Shown: piece after piece, positions 1-6,050 of the stretch
Position numbering within the stretch: position 1 is the stretch's first letter
Layout: the number at the start of each line of letters is the position of its first letter
Source of the DNA: an uncultured Spartobacteria bacterium
GTDB lineage: Bacteria; Verrucomicrobiota; Verrucomicrobiia; Chthoniobacterales; JAATET01
Assembly: GCA_937901895.1 (NCBI GenBank)
Contig: CALGTD010000032.1
Location: forward strand, 1-16,216
Length of the DNA stretch: 16,216 bases
Direction: 5' to 3'
Made by a program: the position numbers and the translations under genes
Notes under the pieces: generated by a model
Told to the model about the DNA's origin: nothing
Seen by the model: the letters and a program-made list of their open reading frames with translations, nothing else
Database searches by the model: none

Positions 1-1
1 C

Positions 2-76
2 GCCAGAGTAGCTCAGCGGTAGAGCAGGGGACTCATAAGCCCTTGGTCGGGGGTTCGATTCCCTCCTCTGGCACCA
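2..76 (+). tRNA. tRNA with CAT anticodon, probably elongator tRNA-Met
   Basis: A full cloverleaf is visible. The 7-bp acceptor stem pairs 2-8 (GCCAGAG) with 66-72 (CTCTGGC), the discriminator is A73, and CCA is encoded at 74-76. The D arm uses GCTC/GAGC, the anticodon CAT is at 34-36 in a CTCATAA loop, and the T arm is GGGGG-TTCGATT-CCCTC. The fully paired first acceptor position and the lack of three G-C pairs next to the loop argue against an initiator tRNA. The anticodon stem has a G-T pair at its outer end and an A31/G39 mismatch at the loop. CAT could also belong to tRNA-Ile2 after lysidine modification; the anticodon arm looks somewhat like that class, so Met is the likelier but not certain identity. 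Confidence 0.93.
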
Positions 77-98
77 ATTTTTCCAAGACCGAAACCTC

Positions 99-365
99 AT
101 GGCCAACAAGAAATCCGCCGCAAAACGCGCGCGCCAGACCATCACCCGCACCACGCGGAACTCCAGCATCCTTACCGGGCTGAAGACCGAACAAAAGAAA
201 CTCCGCAAGGCGATCGCTGCAGGTGACGAAGCTGCGACGAAGGCCGGATACAGCCGCGTGGCATCCGCACTGGACAAGGCGGCGAAGCGTGGAGTGATCC
301 ACAAGAACGTGGCAAACCGCCGCAAGAGCCAGTTTGCCCGCGCGCTCAAGCCGAAGGCGGCCTGA
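99..365 (+). CDS. rpsT: 30S ribosomal protein S20 (bS20)
   Basis: This encodes an 88-residue, strongly basic protein, the usual size for bS20, which binds 16S rRNA in the body of the small subunit during early assembly. The N-terminus MANKKSAAKRARQ, the helical middle and the C-terminal segment with GVIHKNVANRRKSQ are diagnostic of the family. The ATG at 99 gives the canonical MANKKSA start. The 22 bases between the tRNA CCA end and this ATG hold no clear Shine-Dalgarno sequence, so initiation may rely on an unstructured leader. The tight spacing suggests co-transcription with the tRNA. Three hairpins follow the stop codon. Confidence 0.97.
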   Translation: MANKKSAAKRARQTITRTTRNSSILTGLKTEQKKLRKAIAAGDEAATKAGYSRVASALDKAAKRGVIHKNVANRRKSQFARALKPKAA

Positions 366-383
366 GTCTCTGGTAGAAATGAA

Positions 384-406
384 CGCCGGACGCATCGCGT
401 CCGGTG
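384..406 (+). terminator. GC-rich hairpin just downstream of rpsT, possible terminator
   Basis: An inverted repeat forms a 10-bp stem (eight perfect pairs CCGGACGC/GCGTCCGG, then one G-T and one C-G) closed by a three-base ATC loop, starting 18 bases after the rpsT stop. No T tract follows, so it is not a textbook intrinsic terminator. It could assist factor-dependent termination or protect the 3' end of the rpsT message. Confidence 0.45.
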
Positions 407-413
407 ATGCGGA

Positions 414-433
414 GCCGGGCAGGTTCGCCCGGT
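414..433 (+). terminator. Second hairpin downstream of rpsT
   Basis: A 6-bp perfect stem, CCGGGC (415-420) with GCCCGG (427-432), has a six-base loop and a possible outer G-T pair. It follows the first hairpin by seven bases and also lacks a T tract. The two together look like a transcript-end structure for the tRNA-rpsT unit. Confidence 0.35.
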
Positions 434-455
434 GTCCTGAATCTCCCGTCTTCGT

Positions 456-480
456 GGTTTGCGGCATCGAGGCCGCAACC
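456..480 (+). other. Third hairpin in the rpsT to DUF4177 gap
   Basis: TTGCGGC (459-465) pairs perfectly with GCCGCAA (472-478) around a six-base ATCGAG loop. Two more G-C pairs are possible beyond a bulged T. It sits about 55 bases before the next start codon and could be a leader structure of that gene or part of the rpsT transcript end. Nothing else recognisable is seen in the 366-536 gap. Confidence 0.3.
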
Positions 481-536
481 GGGGCGATTGGGGCGGTGTA
501 TTTAGTGGTCGCCGCGGGGTTGTTCGCAGGGATAAC

Positions 537-818
537 ATGCGGACACCAATGAAAACGATTCCTCCACAGACGTCCCGGGGCCCCGATTTGGTGCGGCCAA
601 GGATCCGTAAATTCAGCCTCCGGCTCCTGCTGGTCCTGTTTCTCGCAGCCTCCGGAGGCGGAGCACTTGCGCAGACCGCGAAGTGGGAATACTGCGTGCG
701 CAGCGTGAAGCTTCAGAATCGAATTCTCGAGCAGATGCTCAACGACTATGCCGCGCAGGGGTGGGAACTCGTGCAGATCGAGCGCGGGGTGGCCATCTTC
801 AAACGCGCCCGGCGCTGA
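537..818 (+). CDS. Small secreted DUF4177-domain protein
   Basis: The ATG at 537 is preceded by AGGG at 528-531, five bases upstream, and gives 93 residues. Residues 20-27 are basic, 28-45 form a hydrophobic signal segment, and ALA|Q at 43-46 looks like a signal peptidase site, so the protein is probably exported. Residues 50-93 match the DUF4177 pattern: WEYCV at the start, a helix, GWELVQI near residue 75, and a short terminal strand ending IFKRARR. The family's function is unknown, and most members I know of are small cytoplasmic proteins. The region before the signal segment is long, so a GTG at codon 19 is an alternative start. An in-frame extension back to 459 has no support. Confidence 0.75.
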   Translation: MRTPMKTIPPQTSRGPDLVRPRIRKFSLRLLLVLFLAASGGGALAQTAKWEYCVRSVKLQNRILEQMLNDYAAQGWELVQIERGVAIFKRARR

Positions 819-828
819 CCATTTTTCG

Positions 829-861
829 ATCCGTGTGAGCGGGGATATCCGTCCATCCGTG
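829..861 (+). repeat. Three short ATCCGT repeats in the gap before the operon
   Basis: ATCCGT(G) occurs at 829-835, 847-852 and 855-861. This resembles the degenerate 'catccgtg' repeats I recall from intergenic spaces of Verrucomicrobia and Planctomycetes, although that link is from memory. The rest of the 819-963 gap holds an AT-rich inverted repeat (TTTTCA at 876-881 with TGAAAA at 886-891) and no convincing promoter. Confidence 0.3.
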
Positions 862-963
862 ACGGCGGGAATGCGTTTTCAGCCGTGAAAAAAATCGAGT
901 GGGACCTCTTTTTCTGGCAGCGAGCGGTTGCGGGATTCAATTGCTTCCGTTACTAGTTCGCGC

Positions 964-2481
964 ATGAACGCGGACTCCACGGCGGCACGACTTCGCGAAC
1001 TCACAGCGCAGGCCGCGCGCCGGCTCCGCGGGGAACGCACGCGTCGATGGGCGCTCGCCGCATCGTGCATCGCTTCCACATTGCTTGCGCTATGGGGCGG
1101 GGCGGCCCTGCTGTGGCCGGGCGTCGCCGGATTCTCCGCGGTTTTTGTCGGAGCCTGTCTGCTGGGGGTGGCGACGATTTGCGCGGTGGCCTGGTTCCTG
1201 CCGCTTCCATCGAACCACATCGCCAGGGCGCTGGATCGCGAGAGGAGTCTTCCGGATTCCGCGGTGTCCGCGCACGAACTGGCTGAGGGTGAAGTTCCGG
1301 AGAGCTGGAGGACCCGGCAGCTTGAAGACACGGTGCATCGCGCGGAGGAGGCTGTTCCCCGGCGCGGCGGTCGATTCGACTGGGCGCTGGCACTCGGAGT
1401 GGCGTCGGCGCTCGTGCTGGGGATTTCGGTGCTCTTTCTGAATGTCCGCACGGCTGCGGCGGAGCCCGTCGATCCCGTGCTCGCTCAGCACGGAGTGGAT
1501 CTGGAAGAGCTGTTTCAGGATTGGGAACTCGCCCAGCGCGAATCGCCCGACCCGCAGCTCGAGGAGTTGTTGAAAGAGGTCGAGCCGCTTCGCGAGATGC
1601 TGGCGGAGGGCAGGCTGGATCAGCGCGAGATGTTCGTGCAGTTGAGCCGGATCGAGGATCGCATCGCCGCGATGCAGGAGAAGATGGCCCGCGAATCCCT
1701 CGATCCCCACGCGGCGGAGCTCGCCGATTCAATGAATGGCGTGCAGGGGATGGAACCGCTCGCCGCCGCGTTGCGGGCCGGAGATTACGAGAAGGCGCGT
1801 CAGGCCGCCGACCAGCTCGGCGAAAAGTTGAACAAGCCCGACGCGACGACGCCTCAGGGAGCGCAGCAGGCGGCGGACCGGATGGCGTCCGCGGCGGACC
1901 GGATGCAGCAGGAGGGGCAGAAATCGATGGCGCAGGGAATGCAGAATCTCTCGCAGGGGGCGAAGCAGAACAACCCTTCGAAGATGTCGCAGGGGCTTCA
2001 GAAAATCAGCCAGTGCATGGGGCAGCAGGCGGCGCAGAAAAAGCAGAGGCAGGGGATGTCGCTCTGCCGGCAGCAAATGGGAATGGCCAAGCAGTGCATG
2101 GGGAACAGAGAGTCGATGTGCAACGGACTCTCGCTCATTCCGAAGCTCTCGATGCAGAAGGGGAAGGGGGGCGGAGCAGGGTCGGAGATTGATCTTCAGC
2201 GCGAGAAGCCGGAAACGGATTCCCTGGGCGCCGGCACGCGCGAGCACCTGACCGGCGTCGCGGACGCAATGGGTGAGTCGGAAACGCAGACGGTGAGCGC
2301 CTCGGAGGCGCCGACCCAGCAGACGACGTCGGTGGCGACGGCCGACTTCGCGGAATATCGCAAGCTCTCGGAGGAGGCGATCGAGGACGAATCGCTTCCC
2401 CTCGCGCACCGGCTCACGATCCGGCGCTATTTCGAGAGCATCCGACCGACTTCCGAAAACACCCTCGATGAACCCCGATAA
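964..2481 (+). CDS. Three-span membrane protein with Gln/Met/Cys-rich tail, first gene of the MoxR operon
   Basis: The 505-residue product is not a named family that I recognise with certainty. Two hydrophobic segments lie near residues 29-51 and 56-80, a third near 141-162. The stretch around 84-110 (NHIARALDRE) recalls large DUF4175-type membrane proteins found beside MoxR genes. Residues 180-250 are acidic and helical, probably coiled coil. Residues 297-400 are very rich in Gln and Met and carry four cysteines (351, 368, 378, 386), several in QCMG or MCNG contexts. A conserved-looking end (YRKLSEEAIEDESLPLAHR, from 465) closes the protein. ATG 964 is chosen over an in-frame TTG at 928; neither has a good ribosome site. 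The 3' end overlaps the ATPase start by 14 bases, indicating translational coupling. Confidence 0.8.
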   Translation: MNADSTAARLRELTAQAARRLRGERTRRWALAASCIASTLLALWGGAALLWPGVAGFSAVFVGACLLGVATICAVAWFLPLPSNHIARALDRERSLPDSAVSAHELAEGEVPESWRTRQLEDTVHRAEEAVPRRGGRFDWALALGVASALVLGISVLFLNVRTAAAEPVDPVLAQHGVDLEELFQDWELAQRESPDPQLEELLKEVEPLREMLAEGRLDQREMFVQLSRIEDRIAAMQEKMARESLDPHAAELADSMNGVQGMEPLAAALRAGDYEKARQAADQLGEKLNKPDATTPQGAQQAADRMASAADRMQQEGQKSMAQGMQNLSQGAKQNNPSKMSQGLQKISQCMGQQAAQKKQRQGMSLCRQQMGMAKQCMGNRESMCNGLSLIPKLSMQKGKGGGAGSEIDLQREKPETDSLGAGTREHLTGVADAMGESETQTVSASEAPTQQTTSVATADFAEYRKLSEEAIEDESLPLAHRLTIRRYFESIRPTSENTLDEPR

Positions 2482-3469
2482 TCCCGCCGATGCCGAGCCG
2501 TTTCGCGAAAAGTTCAACCAGCTCAAGGACGGGGTCCAGCGAGTCATTGTCGGTCAGGACGAGATCATCGAAAATGTCCTGATCGCCATCATTGCCGGTG
2601 GACACGTTCTGCTCGAGGGCGTGCCGGGTCTCGGCAAGACGATGCTCGTGCGTTCGATCGCGAGCGCGCTGCATCTCAGCTTCCAGCGCATCCAGTTCAC
2701 GCCGGATCTCATGCCGGCCGATCTCATCGGCACGAACATTCTCATCGATGATGGTCACGGGCATTCGCGCTTCGAGTTCTCCCCAGGTCCGATCTTCTGC
2801 AACCTGCTCCTCGGCGATGAAATCAACCGTGCGACTCCGAAGACGCAATCCGCGTTGCTGGAGGCCATGCAGGAACAGAGCGTCACCGTGGCCGGACAGA
2901 CGCGGTCGCTGACGAAGCCGTTCTTCGTTCTGGCCACGCAGAATCCGCTGGAAATGGAGGGCACATATCCGCTGCCCGAGGCGCAGCTGGACCGCTTCTT
3001 CTTCAAGCTGCGCGTGCCGTATCCGACTCTCGATGAGTTCGAGCGGATTCTCGAGCGCACGACGGAGCGGGAGTCGGAGGCGTCGAAACCGCTCTTTGAC
3101 GGCGGCGAGCTGGTCGCGATGGGGAATTTCGCGAGGGCGGTGCCCGTTGCGCCGACCTTGCGCAGGCGGGCTGCGGAGCTTGTGATGGCGACGCATCCGG
3201 AGACGGACGCGGCTCCGGACGAGGTGAAGCGTTTCGTGCGGTATGGCGCGAGTCCGCGCGCCGGACAGGCGCTCGTGCTGGCGGCCAAGATTCGCGCCGT
3301 GCTGCGCGGCAGGTTCCACGTCGCGAGCGAGGACATCCTGGATTCCGCGCTGCCGGTGCTGCGGCATCGGGTGATGCTCAACTTCGAGGCGCAGGCCGAT
3401 GGCGTCGATCCCGACGATCTGTTGAAGCGGCTCTGCGAAGCGAAGCGCGGGCAGTGGCGCGACGCCTGA
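2468..3469 (+). CDS. MoxR-family AAA+ ATPase
   Basis: This is a 333-residue single-module AAA+ ATPase, typical in length for MoxR. The Walker A motif GVPGLGKT is at 51-58, Walker B LLLGDEIN at 113-120, sensor 1 ATQNP at 156-160, the EAQLDRF arginine-finger segment at 171-177, and a sensor 2 GASPR at 260-264. All key residues are intact. MoxR proteins form hexamers thought to insert metal cofactors into, or remodel, VWA-domain partners, usually encoded next door. Here three genes carrying VWA domains follow directly, which supports that role. The start ATG lies inside the end of the previous gene, so translation is probably coupled. Which partner it acts on cannot be read from the sequence. 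Confidence 0.95.
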   Translation: MNPDNPADAEPFREKFNQLKDGVQRVIVGQDEIIENVLIAIIAGGHVLLEGVPGLGKTMLVRSIASALHLSFQRIQFTPDLMPADLIGTNILIDDGHGHSRFEFSPGPIFCNLLLGDEINRATPKTQSALLEAMQEQSVTVAGQTRSLTKPFFVLATQNPLEMEGTYPLPEAQLDRFFFKLRVPYPTLDEFERILERTTERESEASKPLFDGGELVAMGNFARAVPVAPTLRRRAAELVMATHPETDAAPDEVKRFVRYGASPRAGQALVLAAKIRAVLRGRFHVASEDILDSALPVLRHRVMLNFEAQADGVDPDDLLKRLCEAKRGQWRDA

Positions 3470-3499
3470 GAAATTCCGGTTTCATCCGACGCGGCGCGA

Positions 3500-4390
3500 A
3501 TGATCACCACGGACCCGGACGCGCTCTTTGACGCGGAGCTGCTGCGCCGCTTCGAGTCGCTGAGCCTGCTTGCACGGCAGCTCGTGCGTGGGCGCATGCG
3601 CGCGGAGCGCCGCAGCGTGCAACGCGGCGCGAGCGTCGAGTTTGCGGAATACCGGCCGTTCGTCGAAGGCGACGACTGGCGGTATGTGGACTGGCATGCC
3701 TTCGCGCGCTGGCGGCAGCTCGTGCTCAAGCTCTTTGTCGAGGAGGAGGACCTGCATGTGCATCTGCTGCTGGATTGCTCGGCCTCGATGGACTGGGGGA
3801 ATCCGGTGAAGTTCGACCAGGCGCGACGGATTCTCGCAGGTCTCGCCTACATCGCGCTGGCCAATCTGGATCGCGCCGCCCTCGTGCCCCTCGGTGCCGG
3901 GGACATGCGGGCATGGCCGCCGACGCGCGGGCGCGACCGTTTTTTTCAGATGTTGCGTTACCTTGCGGCGTGTCCGGTCGGCAGTGGGCCGCTGAGTCTC
4001 GAAACTGCGGTGCGCTCATGGATTGCACGCCAGCCGCGGCGCGGGCTGGTGGTCTGGGTCGGGGACCTTCTTGGCGCGGATTCGGAGGATGCCCTGCGGG
4101 CGCTGGACCGGCTTCGACATGCGCGGCACGAGATCGCGGTGATCCAGTTGCTCGATCCCTCGGAACAGCGGGCGGCGGAACCGGGGGAATACGAATTCGA
4201 GGATTGCGAGAGCGGCGCGACGCGACGCGTGGTGGTCGATGCGGCCGCGGCGCGGGCGTTTCGCCAGCGTTACGAGGCGTATCTCGAATCGATCGACCGC
4301 TACGGGAAGATGCATCGGATTCCGATCCTGCGCGCGACGACGGAGGATGCGGTCGGCGACGTGTTGACGAAGACGTTGAGGTGGCGGTGA
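3500..4390 (+). CDS. DUF58 domain protein with VWA-type metal site
   Basis: The 296-residue product has the DUF58 signature: GASVEFAEYRPFVEGDDWR at 43-61, followed by YVDWHAFARW and a basic-hydrophobic strand. It leads straight into a VWA fold whose metal-binding motif is DCSAS at 92-96 (DxSxS, complete). A later strand, VVWVGDLLGADS (184-195), supplies the distal part of the site. There is no signal peptide or clear membrane span, so it is probably cytoplasmic or peripheral. DUF58 proteins are standard partners of MoxR ATPases in Bat-type operons. The gene starts 30 bases after the ATPase stop with no visible Shine-Dalgarno sequence, and ends 10 bases before the next gene. Confidence 0.93.
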   Translation: MITTDPDALFDAELLRRFESLSLLARQLVRGRMRAERRSVQRGASVEFAEYRPFVEGDDWRYVDWHAFARWRQLVLKLFVEEEDLHVHLLLDCSASMDWGNPVKFDQARRILAGLAYIALANLDRAALVPLGAGDMRAWPPTRGRDRFFQMLRYLAACPVGSGPLSLETAVRSWIARQPRRGLVVWVGDLLGADSEDALRALDRLRHARHEIAVIQLLDPSEQRAAEPGEYEFEDCESGATRRVVVDAAAARAFRQRYEAYLESIDRYGKMHRIPILRATTEDAVGDVLTKTLRWR

Positions 4391-4394
4391 GGAG
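4389..4394 (+). promoter_or_regulatory. Ribosome binding site of the BatA-like gene
   Basis: GAGGAG overlaps the stop codon of the DUF58 gene and lies six bases before ATG 4401. It is one of only two strong Shine-Dalgarno sequences in the window and fixes the start. Confidence 0.85.
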
Positions 4395-4400
4395 AACGCG

Positions 4401-6050
4401 ATGAGTTTTCTGCTGCCAATCTTCTGGAGCGCGATGGTCCTGGCGGGCGGGCTGGTCGTCCTTTACCTGATCCGTGAACAGCCACGGAAGCGCAGGCTCA
4501 GCACGCTGCTGTTCTGGGAGCAGGTGTCGTCGAAGATCCACGAGACACCGCTGTGGCGGAAGTTGCGGCGGTGGATCTCGCTGCTGTTGCAAATCCTCTT
4601 TCTCACATTGCTGGTCTTTGCTTTGGCGCGCCCGGTCGCGGATTGGGAGATGTCCGGTGCGCGTTCGCGGGTGTTCGTGCTGGATCCCTCCGTCAGCATG
4701 ACGGCGACCGATGGGAAGCCGAGCCGGTTTGAACGCGCGAAGGCGGAGATTCGATCCTCGATCCGCCGGATGCGTGCGTTTGATGAGGCGGCGCTCGTGA
4801 TTGCCACGGATTCCCCGGAGGTTGCGAGTGGATGGACACGAAGCCGCAGTCGTCTTCTCGAGGCGCTGGAGCGCGTCGAGCCGGTATCGACGGACACGGA
4901 TGCGCGACCGGCACTCGAGGTTGCGAAAAACCTCGCCGCCACCCGCGATGCGGCTGCGGTGGAATTCTTCACGGATGGAGTCGGCGGAATTTCCCTCGAC
5001 GATGATTTGCTGTCCGGCGTCGTGGAGCGCCGGCAGGGGGAGGAGTCTCCTGCGAACACCGGATTGACGATGTTTGCGGCGCGGCGGTCGCTCATCGCAC
5101 CAGGGGAATTCACCCTTGTTGCGCGGACCGGGGGAACCGGCGGAAGCGCGGAGATCGAGGTTTTGCGCGACGGAACACTCATCGACGCGCAATCCATCGA
5201 GGATGCATCGAACTGGCAGCGATCCTGGAGTCTGCGCAACGACCAGGGGGGAACGTTTACCGCCCGGCTGCGGACTTCGGCGGACGACGCGCTGGCCGCC
5301 GACAACGAGGCGAGCCTGACGCTGGCTCCGCTGACGGCGGTCGACGTTGTTCTAGTGTCGCCTCCGGATGCCTTTCTGGAAGCTGTGTTTCAAGCGATGC
5401 CGGGGGTGAATGTCACCCGAGTCTGGCCTGCGGACCGGGCGGGCGGCGGCGATCCCGGGAAGCTGTGGGTCTTCAACAAGGCGACGCCTCCGGAGTCGTT
5501 TGCGTCGCGGGCGCTGGTGCTCGTGAATCCGCAGGAAGGCGGATTCTGGGGCGAGCGTCTGGGCGATTTGAAGGATCCAATCATCAGCGAGATCGATGAG
5601 GACTCGCCGCTGGTGCGGTTTGCCTCCCTCGACAAGGTCCGTCTCAGCAAAGCTCCGGAGTTCACAGCGCCGGTTGGGGCCACGATTCTCGCGTCGAGTT
5701 TCGGATCGCCCGTGATTTACGGAAAATGGGACCGCGGCCAGCGGTGGCTGGTGCTCGGATTTGATCTGGAGCAGAGCGATTTCGTCCTGCGCACCGCGTT
5801 CCCGGTGCTGATGGAAAATGTCGTGCAAAGCCTGCGCGCCGGGGACGAGTCCGGCATGCGGGCGACATTGCCCGGAGAGGCGGAAAGCAAGCTGGCGACG
5901 GCAAAGGCTCCTGCTGCCGTCGAAGGCGCGGAGTCCCGGGGCTGGATCGGACCGTGGACCGCACGTCCGCTGTGGTGGTGGGCGTTGCTTCTGGGCGCGA
6001 TCTGGCTGCTCGCGGAGTGGTGGACGTATCACCGGAGGATTACGGAATGA
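4401..6050 (+). CDS. BatA-like membrane protein with one VWA domain
   Basis: The 549-residue product opens with the BatA N-terminal module: a hydrophobic segment at about 5-22, a basic stretch with LSTLLFWEQ (33-41), and a second span at about 58-77 ending in LARPV. A VWA domain follows with DPSVS at 95-99 and FFTDGVG at 189-195, so the metal site looks complete. Residues 225-310 form a beta-rich region, 314-480 resemble a class I glutamine-amidotransferase-like fold without an obvious catalytic cysteine, and 524-541 is a C-terminal span. The VWA domain should face the periplasm between the second and third spans. Its end overlaps the next gene by four bases (ATGA). The next gene is a larger relative with the same domain order. 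Confidence 0.88.
   Translation: MSFLLPIFWSAMVLAGGLVVLYLIREQPRKRRLSTLLFWEQVSSKIHETPLWRKLRRWISLLLQILFLTLLVFALARPVADWEMSGARSRVFVLDPSVSMTATDGKPSRFERAKAEIRSSIRRMRAFDEAALVIATDSPEVASGWTRSRSRLLEALERVEPVSTDTDARPALEVAKNLAATRDAAAVEFFTDGVGGISLDDDLLSGVVERRQGEESPANTGLTMFAARRSLIAPGEFTLVARTGGTGGSAEIEVLRDGTLIDAQSIEDASNWQRSWSLRNDQGGTFTARLRTSADDALAADNEASLTLAPLTAVDVVLVSPPDAFLEAVFQAMPGVNVTRVWPADRAGGGDPGKLWVFNKATPPESFASRALVLVNPQEGGFWGERLGDLKDPIISEIDEDSPLVRFASLDKVRLSKAPEFTAPVGATILASSFGSPVIYGKWDRGQRWLVLGFDLEQSDFVLRTAFPVLMENVVQSLRAGDESGMRATLPGEAESKLATAKAPAAVEGAESRGWIGPWTARPLWWWALLLGAIWLLAEWWTYHRRITE
6034..6038 (+). promoter_or_regulatory. Ribosome binding site of the double-VWA gene
   Basis: GGAGG lies eight bases before ATG 6047, inside the end of the upstream gene. 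With the ATGA overlap it decides the start at 6047 over an in-frame GTG at 5954. Confidence 0.85.

Noticed and set aside
334..552. A 72-codon frame overlapping the end of rpsT
   Set aside because: It is made mostly of the hairpin-bearing gap, has no ribosome site and no recognisable domain.
876..891. An AT-rich inverted repeat TTTTCA/TGAAAA as a terminator for the DUF4177 gene
   Set aside because: The stem is short and weak, and an A run rather than a T run follows it on the + strand.
928..956. A promoter-like pair TTGCGG and TACTAG with 17-base spacing just before ATG 964
   Set aside because: Each hexamer matches only three of six consensus bases, and it would leave an almost leaderless message.
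3726..5192. A 488-codon open frame on the minus strand, opposite the DUF58 and BatA-like genes
   Set aside because: It is Arg/Pro/Ser-rich, matches no family and lies opposite two well-supported genes. High GC removes stop codons from shadow frames.
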